DNA of 64,000 nucleotides, taken from assembly GCF_000276665.1 (NCBI RefSeq), contig NW_004955480.1:8657771-8721770 (forward strand), given 5' to 3'. Below the pieces are notes generated by a model, which had not been told where the DNA came from, searched no databases, and was given only the letters and a program-made list of their open reading frames with translations. Below are positions 22,335 through 34,145 of this stretch, piece after piece. Both the position numbers and the translations under genes were made by a program. The DNA is from Chinchilla lanigera (Eukaryota; Chordata; Mammalia; Rodentia; Chinchillidae). The stretch's first letter is position 1; each line of letters begins with the position of its first letter.

Positions 22335-24237
22335 ATTTTGAAAATGCCTATTTTTGCCAAAAGTTCTTAAATTTACATGATGGAACAATTATTTGTTATG
22401 AGACTCCTGTTTAACCAGTCTTAGCCACAATAAAGAAAATGACTTGCAATGAAACCGTTGTGCTATTATAAAAAATGGAGAACCCTTCACCTCCTGACTC
22501 ATTTTCTTACCTAAGTATCACTTTTAGGAGCTAAATACATTGCCTGCTTCCATTCTAAATCATAAATTGTCCTTCTCTACTTAATCTGGATATTGAGTTC
22601 ATCTCGTATAAGGACAAGAGAGTGTGATTATTTTAGTGTCACAAAGCACATAGCCCAGGACAACGAATTCAACCAAATGTTCAGCCCATGTCTTCTTCTT
22701 AGTGTTTTCTACTGAACCCAAGGTTGCTCAGGTTCTTAGGGAGCCAGCAGCATGCTCAGGAGCTGGACCACTTCCCTCTTGGAAAAACCCCTGCTTAGCT
22801 GAAGAAGAGGACAGACAGGTGAGTGCTGGCATCACTCCTATTGCTGCTTTCCTAGGAGTCTCTGGCTCTTTCCTGCCAGTGGTTTCAGGTCAGTTCTGGT
22901 CCCCAGGTGTTGGTGTGGAGAAGCTGAGAATTCCTGGGCTGGGCAGAAGAATTCTGGCATTCGTCTGGAGTGACTAGAAGTTGACAGGCTCAAAATCCAC
23001 CCAAAGTTGCAAATGTAGTAGGATCATTTATCAGGAGTACGGCTGGGGCATGGGAGTGGAATTTAGCTTTGTGATAAGGGAGAAAGGAAAGTTACCTTTG
23101 ACACCATCCCTGCTACATGGGTTAAGGGGAAGACCTGCTCCAGATCACTGTGTGAAAGTCAAGGTTCTTACACTATGGAGGGGCTTAAGCAACAAGCTGA
23201 GGGAAACAGTGGGAAAATCCGAATGCTCTCTGGAAGGGAAGCAGGAAGTGTGACATAGGTTTTCTCTTTACCTCATCCGTGATTTATTGAATGTCATTTT
23301 TCCAAGTCACTTTACTACCTCATAACTCAGACTCTTCAGATATCAACAGTAAAGCTCTTCACAAGCTCTTTTGAGCACCCCAAGGCATATAATTAAAAGA
23401 TTAATTCATTTAAAATAAAACACAGTTGGTGGTCTGCAGACAGGTATGATAGTTTTAAGAAAGAAGTCAGTATACCCTTTTTTACATAACAAATATTCAC
23501 AAAATACCTGCCAGGTGCAACAGCTTATTCTAGGCATTGCCATTATGTTATTTTATATATTTAAACTATCTTGAGATTTTTAAGCATGTCTAGCTCAATA
23601 TGCTGTTTGGCGTTCACTTGCTGAAGGGAATTTAGGGTCCCAAATGACGCCATCTCCGCTTCTTGCTTTTATTCAATTACAGTGGTAACCTGAATAATAC
23701 AAAATCCCTGCTAAGCCATCAGTCAGAGCGGACAGCCTGGGCGGATTTCCTGACTCTCATTTTTCCATTTCAGCGAAGTGAGGCTCATGCCAAAGAGCTG
23801 CCTGGGCATAAAAACTCATAAGAAAATTAATGGGCAACTTATCATTGATGACAAAGCTATAGATCCATCACACACACATTGTCCATCCTCCCCATCCCCA
23901 CCTTCTTTCTGGAAGGCTGGTCTCAGGGCCCCATCTACACAGGCTTCTGATCACCTGAGGTCTCTCCTATCGGCACAGTGCCCCTTTAGTCCAGCACATG
24001 TATGAGCGTGCTCCTGGATGACAGTGCTGCAGCGGCTCAGAAAGGGTGTGGGGTCATCTTGCATTTTACCCCAGACCTGCTGTGCAGAATTGAGAGATGA
24101 CAAAATTCTCTGAAACACCATTCATCATTGCCATGGATGCTTTTTAAAAAAATTAGCATCATAAGTCATCTTCCGGGTACACTCCAGCCACTTGTCCTAG
24201 GGTTTTGGGAATCTCATTATTTTCCCAATAGGTTCTA
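22335..24237. other. Unassigned sequence
   Basis: No exon was recognised. A reverse MIR/L2-like piece (tgccaggtgcaacagcttattctaggca-like) sits near 23505-23545. Nothing else could be named. Confidence 0.4.
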
Positions 24238-24530
24238 TAACTTCTTGAAAGTTATTCATGATAAATTGGCCCATCAAGCTACAATTATGTTCTTATGCAT
24301 GGCCTGAATAATAGATTATGTAGTCTCGCTTTTATTTATTTATTTATTGTAAAGCTGTGTATCAGAGGTTGAACTGAAGTCTTTATAACTAACCTAAGTA
24401 GACAACATCCCAAAGGTTCCGAGACAGTTTTCACTCAGACCCTGAAGAGGACAGCAGGGGTGCAGTTGCTCATCTACTTAAGCCTGTCAGGAAGGAGATA
24501 GCTTATACGAGGAAGGAAACCGTTATGTGA
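24238..24530 (+). repeat. Unclassified interspersed repeat, copy 2
   Basis: This is the partner of 21615-21892, in the same orientation about 2.6 kb downstream. A (TTTA)n expansion at 24331-24348 sits just before the best-matching block. Matches are interspersed with substitutions and small indels, so the copies are old. Confidence 0.6.
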
Positions 24531-24534
24531 ATTT

Positions 24535-25572
24535 CCATAAGATTGCAGGCCAAGACTATTACTTGTCACCACTCTGCAAATATTGGGAAAAAACACAGCA
24601 TACGCTATCATTTCTCTGGCTAAATGCAACCTGCTTTTTTATTTATCCAATTCACAGACAGGATTGTATTGGACGTCTTAGAAAATTGCAAGACCATCTC
24701 CCAGCAAATCTTGTGTTAAGCATTATGTTTGGCTTGTTGTGGTCTGTGGCCCACACTGCATGCCTCTGGCTCATTTTGTAGGCAGAGTTCGAAGCGGAGG
24801 GGCTGGTGAACAGCTTCCTCCATCTATTTGAGGAATGGACTGATTTGTAGCGAGCATATCCTGTGGTTTTGCCTTCTTTGTCTTGTGAGCCCTTAGTTCA
24901 AGCTGGCCTTAACACTAATTCCTCCAACTTGACTATGGAAAGCATAATTGCTATACTCTAAGTGTAAACTAACAAGGACATAAAGTGATTTTACAGCCCG
25001 AGAGTGACTCACTGTGAATTTTATCACCCTACTATCATCTGATTGGGGTTGTCTGTCTCACCAAGCCAAAATCACATTCTGGGCTTCATCCCTAGACAGA
25101 GATAGGTAAAGTTTCTGGCTCTCTCCCACCAGATTTTTGACCTTGGTAAGTCCCTGATCATCAGCTTCCTCATCTATGGAAAGGGCCTAGCCAACTGCTT
25201 CGGAGGTTGAGGGGAGAATCCAAGGAGATGCCAGGTGGGAAGTCCTCAGCACAGGATGTGCTGCAGTGTGACAGAGCATCCAAATCCACTTTACTATGTG
25301 ACTGCTGACAGCTCTTCAGCTTTACTCCTCTCGTCCTTTCCCTGTTGCCCTACACCGGAACAAACTGTTATGAAAGGACCATCCCTCTGGTGCTAGAGGG
25401 AGAGTCCAACTGCAGGAGCTTCTGAATCCCTACCTGGTCTTCTCCCCTTTGCCACAGTGGAAACCTTAAGCCAGTCACCCTTTCAAACACCTTCAGACCA
25501 GCTTGGGACTCACATTGCCCTCCCCCCCAACAAGGCCCTCCCTGTGAGTTACCAACTCTTCCTTACCCTCCT

Positions 25573-25613
<41 letters not shown>

Positions 25614-27760
25614 TCATTGGTCCTCACATCTGAAACAAATATTGGGTGGGTGGGGCCTCTTGTTTCTGTAGAGTGTATGCAACACATAGAATATGTTAGC
25701 TATCATCATCATTATTATTATTATGAAACAGCTGAATTTTTTTACATTTCATACAAGAACCTCAGAACTAATAGTATCTGACTTGAACCTAAAACACATT
25801 TGACATTAGTTACTGTGGGAGGACGGGCAGTGGGCAGCTGGCAGTGATTTCGAAAGGCTGAGTGGGAGGGTCATTTACTCGGAGAGGGCTCGCGCCCTCC
25901 ACTCCATCCCTCCCAGGTGTGATTCACAACAACCTAGGAGGGCAGGGCCACAGAAAGGTGTGTGGAGGACACTGCAGAACCGTGCTCTCAGCCATTTCAT
26001 GTGTTGGCCACAGAACATCTCTCTTCTTCCAACCTATACGCACACAGCATTCCCTTCTGCAAAGTGTCCCGCGTGGCTCAGAAAAATCAATTCATGATGT
26101 AACACCTGGCTATCCCTTAGAAGTGTTTTAGGCAGGAACTGAGACATGTGCACTCCCTCAGGGAGCCAGGAGCAAGCTCGGGAGAGATGTCACACATATG
26201 CAAAGCTATTGCACTTCCCTTTTTGGAAGAGCCTGTTACCCATCTGCAGAAGGTGGGAACTGAGCTTACGCTCATGGAAAATCTCAAACCAAGGCTCCTT
26301 TCCTTGTTTCTGCTTGGGCCCATTTTCCAGGTCTGGGGAGATTTCTAACTAGATGTGGTGGAAGAGGTATGTTCTCCTGGGTGGGGCTTGTGCGCTCTGA
26401 CATTTGCCCATAGAGGACAGAGGAACCAAGATCCAATGCAGCTTGCTGGCTTCGTAGGAAAAGGGAAGGTCCTGACTGAAGAAGATATTTTCAGTGTCAC
26501 ACCTGAGGAGGTTTAAGAGTCTGAAAATAAGGAAGGAGACAGAGGCAAAGGAGTAAGATGAAGAACAGCTGGGAGCCAGAGTCAGGCAATCAGGAGCAAA
26601 ATATTAGCGTCACAGGCTCTGAGCAAAGTGACCTACTGAGGTCCTGCTTCATTCAGTTGCTAAACTCCTCACACTGGGGACCTGCATGGTGTTCACTGAA
26701 CACAGCCAAAAAACTGAGTCGACGACTTGCATTGTACTTTTCTCAGACAATCGATAGATGGCCAGGAACATATTGACAATTTAGCAACACCAGTCTTTTA
26801 AAGGGACTATAGATTGAATATACCGGTTCTTACAAGGTTACTGGGACAGTAATTCTGACGGCTTTTGCTCTTCTCCTGATATTAGACACTGACACATTCC
26901 AAGCCTATTTTAATTTGTTCTAATTCAGCTGGCCAAACAGTGCATATGTTCTATGCACCAGATTGTGTTTTCCTTACGTAAGTGTATCTAAAACAAAAGC
27001 AAAAAAATATGTTTTTTTAGCTAAATCAATACAACAATATGAGGAGATTTAATAAACCGTATAAACAAAGGTATGATGGTTTGCGTTCAGAGCAGCAGAG
27101 CCAAAAATATAAAATCTGGGTCATGTATACTGTGGATTGCATGCAAAGATGAATAGCTTTTGAAACAATGCAATAGGGTATGCAGGCTTGCAAAGCCATG
27201 CAAAAACACTTCAGTAATATCTTTCAGAGTGAGTCAGTTTTCCCCACAGGCCATGACGGTCTGTTACCCCGACGGGATCTAGCAACAGGTGTGCAGGAGA
27301 GAGCCCAAGGGAGCAGAGAGGTGTCATTAAGCCGAGAAATCGGGTCCTCTAGGGCCCTAAAGACGATGCTGTGACTTAGTGACGGACATAAATCACCATG
27401 TTCATGGACACCTAGCACCTCTGCAAGGATTTGGATTCCACACAAAATTCTTGCTGCTATAAGTAATTTTTAAAACATGATATGTCCACCTCAAATCGGT
27501 TTCTGCAAAATTTTCTTGACATTGTGTAATCAAAAGAGTAGTTATTTGTAGGAATTAATTTGGGGTGTTTTTCCTTAAAGACTTTTTCTTACTAGACAAA
27601 AGAAAGCCTGGGGAAGAGAAGGTACAATTTAGATATTTTAAGCAATTTGTTTCTGAGATGTTTGTTTTTGACAATTTGTTTCTTTTTGTTTTTGACAACC
27701 TTTCCCTTAGCTTCCAGAATAAAAAAGATCCAAGTTCACAGCTCCTACATCATTCTCTTG
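24535..27760. other. Unassigned sequence with one microsatellite
   Basis: Apart from the (TG)n at 25574-25612 and a short ATC/ATT run near 25701-25723, no repeat or gene was recognised. Open frames are under 95 codons. Confidence 0.45.
25574..25612. repeat. (TG)n microsatellite
   Basis: About 39 bp of uninterrupted GT dinucleotides. Confidence 0.98.
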
Positions 27761-27762
27761 TT

Positions 27763-27905
27763 TTGTTTTTCTTCCTTCTTTCTCTTGCTCTCCCCCCTCC
27801 ATCCTTCCCTTCCCTTTCCTTCCTTCCTTCCCATTCCTTTCCCTTCCCTTCCCTTCCTTTTCCTTTTCTTTCCTTCCTTTTTTCCTCCCTTCCTTATTCC
27901 ATCTC
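27763..27905. repeat. Polypyrimidine (CCTT)-rich tract
   Basis: About 140 bp of almost pure C/T on the plus strand, built from CCTT, CCCTT and CTTTT units. It makes artefactual open frames on both strands. Confidence 0.92.
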
Positions 27906-28190
27906 TGTTTTAATAAGTAATCAAGACTATTCCACATGTCATACCATATCTAAACCCAATGGATTACTTAGTTAAAGATGATGAAGGGACAGGTTCTATT
28001 ATTCAGTAGTAGTAGAAAAAGAAAAGACAAGACAACCAATACAAAGGGAGGTGAAATAGTGAAGTGATCAGAACTGTGGCCATTGGTATAGAACTTTTCC
28101 TTCAACTACAACCTACTGATATATTTTTTTTCTCAGCCATACTTCTCAAACAGTATGTAATCACTAATGGTCCCCTTGATCTACTGACCA

Positions 28191-28773
28191 GTCATTTAGT
28201 GAGGGCAAGACAGTGGAGGGAATCAGTTTGGAAAGCACAAGGGAAATCATGGCTTTGTTTTTGGAAACAGTGACTTTAGTCTGGCTTGGGCTATGACAAT
28301 CCATCGAAAGGGGACTTACTACAGATCACCAGTGATGTCCAAACTGCTAAACTAAAAGGATGTTTTTCAACTCTAATCTCACTTGCCAAAAAAAGAATTC
28401 TATATTCTTGAAACATTCTCTTCCTTTTGTGTTAAGTGAAACAATACACTCCTTGGTTTCAATATTCTTTACAGGCTTATTCTTCTCTTTCTGCCCATGA
28501 CAGACTGAAGCTCATTAAACCCCATCATGGGTAATTTTCTTGCTCCTTGATTTCCCTTTAACAGCTGCATTGTCTTCATGGCTTCAGTTTTATTGTCTGC
28601 ATGTTGATGGCTTACAAATTCATCAGTCATGTCTCCTTTCCAGTTCCACACTCAAAGTCTCTCCTAGAGTTATGTAAAGGCATCTTATAGTCACTGTTTC
28701 CAAAAACAAAGCCGTGATTTCCCTTCTGCTTTCCAAACTGATTCCCTCCACTGTCTTGCCCTCACTAAATGAC
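28191..28773. repeat. 85-bp inverted repeat with 413-bp spacer
   Basis: The left arm 28191-28275 (starts gtcatttagtgagggcaaga, ends ggaaacagtgact) is the reverse complement of 28689-28773, with only two mismatches seen by eye (at the GCCATG/GCCGTG and CTTGTG/CTTCTG sites). Similarity falls off sharply outside both arms. The near identity contrasts with the old flanking sequence, suggesting a fairly recent inverted duplication rather than two independent copies of an old repeat. Confidence 0.88.
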
Positions 28774-28984
28774 GGCAATCTAGCAAGATAAGCCAGAAGG
28801 CTAGTATCCTCCTCCGCAACCATTTTGCCCTCTGTTCCACATTCACTTACTAGAAAACTCTACGATTTTGTATTTTAAATACATCTCAAACATTTCCACT
28901 TCTATTGCCACTTTCCCCCCCGTTACTCCTAATTTATCATTTAGATTATGGAAGAAACAACACATTCTCAGGCTGAGCCTTTTT

Positions 28985-29215
28985 TGACCTCCCTAACTAG
29001 GTGGGGGTTCAAGATCTGTATAATCCACACTACTATTCCTTTATTCATTTATCCATTATTGCAACTAAACAATGAATTATATGCTTATTTGATTAATATC
29101 TGCTTCCTCTGTGATAGCAGAGGGCTTGCTCAGTTGTCCCTATTGTAGTCTCAGCATCCTAGAACAGTGCCTAGGATATAATGGTCACTTAAATGTTGCT
29201 GTTTACTGTAATGGA
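28985..29215 (+). mobile_element. L2 LINE 3' fragment
   Basis: 'gatagcagagggcttgctcag' and 'catcctagaacagtgcctaggatataatgg' type sequence match the 3' end of L2 in sense orientation. Confidence 0.55.
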
Positions 29216-29461
29216 TAAAATTCATAGCTTTGTTTGTTGCTTACTATGTGGATTCAAGCGTGTTTTTTATTTCTTTTTTCTGCCATCCTTAAACCTTATG
29301 TTTCCTTATTTATGAATTGAAGGTATCATCGATGTGGATTTACATGGAGATGATGTACTTAAAATGTTCATTTTTTAAGCTGTATAAGTTGACGTCCTTG
29401 ATATACTGATACACTGTGAAAAAATCACCTAAGAAAGCTAACATATCCGTAGGCTCATCTA

Positions 29462-29590
29462 GTCACCCCTTCTTCCTTCCCTCCTTCCTTCTCCTCCCTC
29501 CCTCCCCTTTTTCTTCCTCTCTTTCTCCTCCCCCATCACTCTCAGCCTCTTCCCTTCCTTCATTCCTTCTTTCCATCTTTTCCTTCATGT
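29462..29590. repeat. Polypyrimidine tract
   Basis: A C/T-rich run of CCTT/CTCC units about 125 bp long, immediately upstream of the inverted L1 segment. Confidence 0.88.
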
Positions 29591-29619
29591 GAGGCAAGAA
29601 CCCAAGTTCTACTCTTTTA

Positions 29620-30735
29620 CCTAATTGCCCTGACTAAAATTTTAGCATTATATTGAATAAGAGCAGTGAGTGTTGACACCTTTATCTTGTTCCTGATGTC
29701 AGAGGGAGTTTTTTCAGTTTTTCTCTATTCATTATGATGTTGGCCATGGGTTTTTAAAATATAAAGCCTTTATAACATTAAAGCATGATCTTTCTATACC
29801 TAATTTGTTCAAGGTTTTTGTCATGAAGAGATATTGAATTTTCTAAAATGCATTTTCTGTATGTATTGAAATGATTATATGATTTTTAGCCTTCATGATT
29901 GCATCCCTGGAATGAAACCAGTTCAATCATGGTGTATGACTTTTTTGTTGTATAATTCAGCAAAATAAAGAAATAGATGACCTATGCATATGAAAGGAGC
30001 AGTTGGATTACCATTTAGCAGGTGACAAGATTCTATATAATCTAGAAAAATCTAAGAATTTAGTCCACCAAAGACTATTACAACTGGTAAATGAATTCAG
30101 TATAATAGCAGCATACAAAATCAATATGAATATCACAGATTTTCTATACACTACTAATAAATTTGGTAAGAAAGAAATCATTAAAAAATCCCAATCACAA
30201 CACACACACACAGACTCTCACACACACACACACACACACAAACATGCACACCAAGAGTAAACAACACTGGAATGAAAGAGTTCAACAATGAAAATAATAA
30301 CACATTAATGAAAGAAAGTGAAGAAGACACTAAGTGGTAGAAAGATCTCCCCTGTACATGGATTGAAAGAATTAATCACACTCCCAAAAGAAATATTGAA
30401 ATTCAAGCAGTCCCCATTAAAATAACAATGATATTCTTTACAGTTATAGAAAAATAATCTTAAAATTCGCATGAAAATACAAAAGACCTTGAATAGACCA
30501 AACCGTCTTCAACAAAAGGGGAAAATCTGTAGCATTACAATACTTAGTTTCAACACACTGCAGAGGCATAGTAACCTCTTTATTTTGTAAATAAGGAAGG
30601 GAAGAGGGGTTGAAGAAAGGGTGGGGAATGGGAAACAATAATCAAGATGTATCATGTACAAGTACGAATTCCCTATGATGAATGTGAGCATTGTGTATAT
30701 CTAAAATGTACCAATGAAATGAAAAAAGAAAAAAT
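29620..30735 (+). mobile_element. 5'-inverted (twin-primed) L1 fragment
   Basis: 29620-29955 is antisense L1 ORF2 (landmarks 'ttgcccctgactaaaatttt'-like start, 'ttcctgatgtcagaggga', 'cataatttgttcaaggttttt'-like, 'gcatccctggaatgaaacca', 'aatcatggtgtatgac'). From about 29960 the strand switches to sense ORF2 immediately downstream in L1 order: the degraded RT active-site region 'agcaggtgacaagattctat', then 'cagcatacaaaatcaatatg', 'tacatggattgaaagaattaa', and a 3' part ending A-rich near 30735. The frame is destroyed. A (CA)n tract has grown within it at 30199-30241. Confidence 0.7.
30199..30241. repeat. (CA)n microsatellite, interrupted
   Basis: Two CA runs are separated by GACTCT, inside the L1 ORF2 remnant. 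Confidence 0.95.
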
Positions 30736-30737
30736 TG

Positions 30738-31390
30738 GGCAAATAATCTGAATTGTTACTTCTCATGAAAAAAATTACAGTGGCCTATAAATATATGAAA
30801 ATGCCTATGCTACTATCATTAACTATCAAAGAAATGCAAATCAAACCATTTCACCTCAGTTAGAAAGGCCATGATAATAATAAAGAAAAACCAACCAAAT
30901 ATAATAGCACAAAGGACAAAACAAGGCAAAACAAACAAATAAAACCAATAAATACTGGTAAGATTGTGGAATAAAAGAAACTTCTATGCATTATTGGCAG
31001 GTGTCTTAGTTATTTTCTCTCATTGCTGAGACAAAATACCCAAGATGCAAAGTTAAAGGGGAAAGGTCTATTTAGCTCACACTTTGTAAAGGTTTCACTC
31101 CATAATCAGCTGACTGCAAGGCAGAGTAGCACGTGACAGAGAGGCAGCAGCTCATGGTGGCAGAAAATGGCAAAAGCAACAAACAAAAGACAAGAGTCTT
31201 TTTGCCCCTTATAGTATATTTAGGCTACCTGCCCTGGGGCAGCTGTAGTACTCACTCTGTTAAAAAAAATGACCTGATATAGTAAAATAGTGATTGCTAG
31301 AGACTGGGAAGGATGTATGCAAATATCACAGTGATTCCAATTAATATATATAATTAATATGTATAAGTAAAAATAGATTTACCTAAATAA
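30738..31390 (+). mobile_element. L1 ORF2 3' end, split by an LTR
   Basis: 'gggcaaataatctgaattg', 'atcaaagaaatgcaaatcaaacc' and 'tcagttagaaaggccatgataat' are the 3' end of L1 ORF2 in sense orientation. After the LTR at 31002-31265, 'gattgctagagactgggaagg' is an L1 3' UTR landmark, so the element resumes. Confidence 0.65.
31002..31265 (-). mobile_element. MT-type MaLR LTR, antisense, partial
   Basis: It starts TGTCTTAGTTATTTTCTCTC followed by 'attgctgagacaaaataccc', then 'ggaaaggtctatttagctcac' and 'gaggcagcagctcatggtgg'. The same end is seen at 9773. The far end (sense 5' part) is missing or degraded. Confidence 0.65.
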
Positions 31391-31391
31391 G

Positions 31392-32165
31392 TCTTCCCTC
31401 AGTACATTTCAAGTATTCAATACAGGGTTGTTAATTATAATGGCATTGTTGTGCGTTAGATTTCCGTGAGTTACTCATCTTGTATATCTGAAACTTTGTA
31501 CTCTTTGATCAACAGCTCTTCTTTTTCATCTTTACTCAGCCACTATCCTATTCTCTGCTTTTAGGATATTGACTATTTTGAATTCCACATATTAGGTCAT
31601 GCAGTATTTGTTTTTTTTCTGTATCTGGCTTATATTCCTTAACATGATGTCATCCAAATTCATCTGTATTACAGTAATTGCAGAATTTTCTTCTTTTTAA
31701 GGCAGAAGAATTTCATTGTGCATACATGCCACATTGTCTTCCCACTAACGGACATTTAAGTTGTTTCCATGTCTTGCCTATTGTGAATTATGCTGAAATG
31801 AACAGAGGAGTGAAAATATCTCTTTGAGAGGATGATTTCATTGTCTTTGGACATATACCCAGAAGCGAGACTGCTGGATCACATTGGATCTGTTTTACAT
31901 TATTGAAGGACCTTCATATTGTTCTCCTTAATGAATGGACAAATTTATATTACCACCAAAAAGAACCAGTGTTCCATCTTCTCCATACCCTTAGCAATAC
32001 TTCTCTTTTGCCTTCTTGGTAATAATCATTTTGGAACATGTGAGGTGATAGCTCATTCTGAATTTAATTTGCATTTCTCTTATTATTAGTGATACTGAAC
32101 ATTTAAAAATATACCTGTTGGCCACTAGCATGTCTTTTAAGAAATACCTATACAGATCCTTTGTC
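31392..32165 (-). mobile_element. L1 3' region, antisense
   Basis: Plus-strand landmarks are 'attcaatacagggttgttaattataatgg'-like, 'agccactatcctattctctg', 'gaattccacatattaggtcatgcag', 'tggacatatacccagaagcgagactgctgg'-like, 'cttctccataccc' and 'tgaggtgatagctcattctg'. They are the reverse complement of an L1MA/MB-type 3' UTR and ORF2 end. It faces the sense L1 on its left tail-to-tail. Confidence 0.7.
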
Positions 32166-33107
32166 CATTTTTAAGACTGTTTTTTTGGAGAAGTTTTAGG
32201 GTCATAGCAAAATTGAGAGGAAGGTACAGAGATTTCCCAAATATGTGCTGTCATCCACATTCATAATCTTTCTCATTGTCAGCATTTACCTTCAGAGGGG
32301 TACATTTACTTCAGCTGATGAATCTGCACCAAGAAATCATAATTGCTCAACATTCACAGTTTACATTCAAGTTTTCTATGGGTAGTATACTTTGTACGGA
32401 TTTGGATCAGTGTATAATCACTTGTATCAAGATTACAATAGGACATAGTATTTTCACTGCCTTAAAAATTCTCTAGACTCACTTATTCATTGTTCCTCAA
32501 ACCCACAATCTCTGGCAACCACTGAGTTTTTCAGTGTCTTCATTATTTTTTCAGACTATCACATAGTTGAACTCATTGAATTTTATGTTTCTTAGATAGG
32601 GTGTCTTCATTTGCTAAAGTAGATTAAGATTTCTCGAAGTTTTTCCTGCCTTGATAGCTCATTTGTTTTTGATGATGGCCAGTATTCAATTGTCTGGCTG
32701 TGCCCTAATTTATTTTTTCATTTTTATCTTCTGAAAAAAATCTTCATTGCTTCCATTTTTTGTGTATTATGAATAATCAATGCTCAAGTTTTTTTGGTGT
32801 GATATATCTTCTGTTCCTTCAGGTAGATACTAAGGAACATAACTGTAGGATCACATGATGGGAGCATACTTAATTTTCATTTTCACTTTAAAGAGAACAA
32901 AAAATAATGAAAAAACATTAGAAATGATACAGAATTTTAAAAAACCAAGATGATAGAAATTCAACAATGGTTGTTACAGTGCATATTGTCTTCAAAGCAG
33001 TTGTTCAGCTTACCAGATATAAGCATGCAAAATTGGTCAAAAAATTAAGTATTAACTGTTCCTTTCAGTGAACCAATAGAAATTAGCAGTACAATTATCT
33101 TAGCTAT

Positions 33108-33183
33108 TGTGTGTGTGTGTGCATGTGTGTGTATTTTTTTCCCCTTCCTTCTTTCTTTCTTTTTTCCTTCCCCTTCGTTCCAG
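33108..33183. repeat. (TG)n followed by polypyrimidine tract
   Basis: TGTG repeats at 33108-33132 pass into a T/C-rich run of TTCC and TTTC units to about 33183. Confidence 0.9.
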
Positions 33184-33213
33184 TTGTTCTTTCCCTTTTA
33201 AAGTAACAGACAA

Positions 33214-33495
33214 GATTGTCACTGGGAAGCCAGGCCCTAACACCATGAGGGGCCAGCAATGCTCACTCCTTGGTTCTCTCAGCCTTTGTTGAAAGATTTC
33301 AGACAAGATGTGTAAGCAGTCCTACAGAGTACAAGTACAGTTTGCTGCAAAAAGATTTTCAGAGTGGTGGAGAGAATATACCTCCAGGTATGAAAGTAGA
33401 CAAGCCCCCAGGTGGCAGTTGAGAAAATTAAGGCCCAGACTGTATTTACAAGATAAAATGGGTCTTCAAGGAATATCCTGAACCTTATCAGCATG
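33214..33495 (-). mobile_element. LTR-like remnant, antisense, family unknown
   Basis: The plus strand begins TGTCACTGGGAAGCCAGGCC. Its reverse complement ends 'ggcctggcttcccagtgaca', which matches the end of 59560-59765 (gacccagctttccagtgaca). Upstream of that end both carry 'caaaggctgagagaacc' or 'caaagaactgaggacc' and 'gtgagcattgctgg' or 'gtgaaggtcttgctg'. The CA terminus suggests an LTR. The other boundary is uncertain. Confidence 0.45.
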
Positions 33496-34145
33496 CTCAG
33501 AGGAGGTTATATTCTTTCAGGCTATAGCTTAAAACATAAGGTTGTTTGCATTTTATCAATAGCTAATGATTAAGAAAATGAAAATAAATCATCTCCTTTG
33601 CCTTTCAGATAGCCTGTCTCTAGGACAGCTCACATCTAACTTTCTGCCTAATGAAGGTGATAGCCAATGTGTATCATTTTCCCACCATCAGTGAATGAAA
33701 TTTTCTGTTGCTCCACATCCTCATCAGCACTTGATATTGTCAGTGTCCTGTGTTTTTGCCATTCTAATATGTAGTGTTTTAATTTACACTTCTCCAAGGA
33801 TATATGATTTTATGATATATGATTTCTTTGATGAATCATCTCTTAAGGCCTTTGGTCCATCTAAACTCCCTTAAAGCTGAGTATTCAGGTTTTCTCTCAC
33901 TATGGGTTCTATAGGAGAACGATCTTTACTACAGAATATAAAGGGAAAAAGCAAGTTTTAGGAAGAAAGTGAAGAGCTCTGCTCTGAATTTACTGAGGCT
34001 GTGCTACCTTGTGAAAACCAGGTGTGTATATTTAGTACACAGGAAGATGTCACTAGCCCTTGGGAGCAGGTTTTGGACTACAATTATGGATGTATACAAC
34101 GTTTTTCAGAATTATATTTGAAATCTTAGGCATTTCACCTAGTTT

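Larger units (their letters stand above)
32166..33860 (-). mobile_element. L1ME-type LINE, antisense, interrupted
   Basis: 32166-32890 shows 'gttttagggtcatagcaaaattgag', 'acagagatttcccaaatatg', 'cactgccttaaaaattctct', 'aatctctggcaaccactgag' and 'ggatcacatgatgggagc'. It resumes at about 33640-33860 with 'ccatcagtgaatgaaattttc', 'cctcatcagcacttgatattgtcag' and 'ttttaatttacacttctcc'. These are reverse L1ME landmarks. The gap holds a TG/pyrimidine tract and an LTR-like piece. Confidence 0.6.

Noticed and set aside
27763..27937. 88- and 136-codon frames and a Lys/Arg/Glu/Gly-rich minus frame.
   Set aside because: They are artefacts of the polypyrimidine tract.
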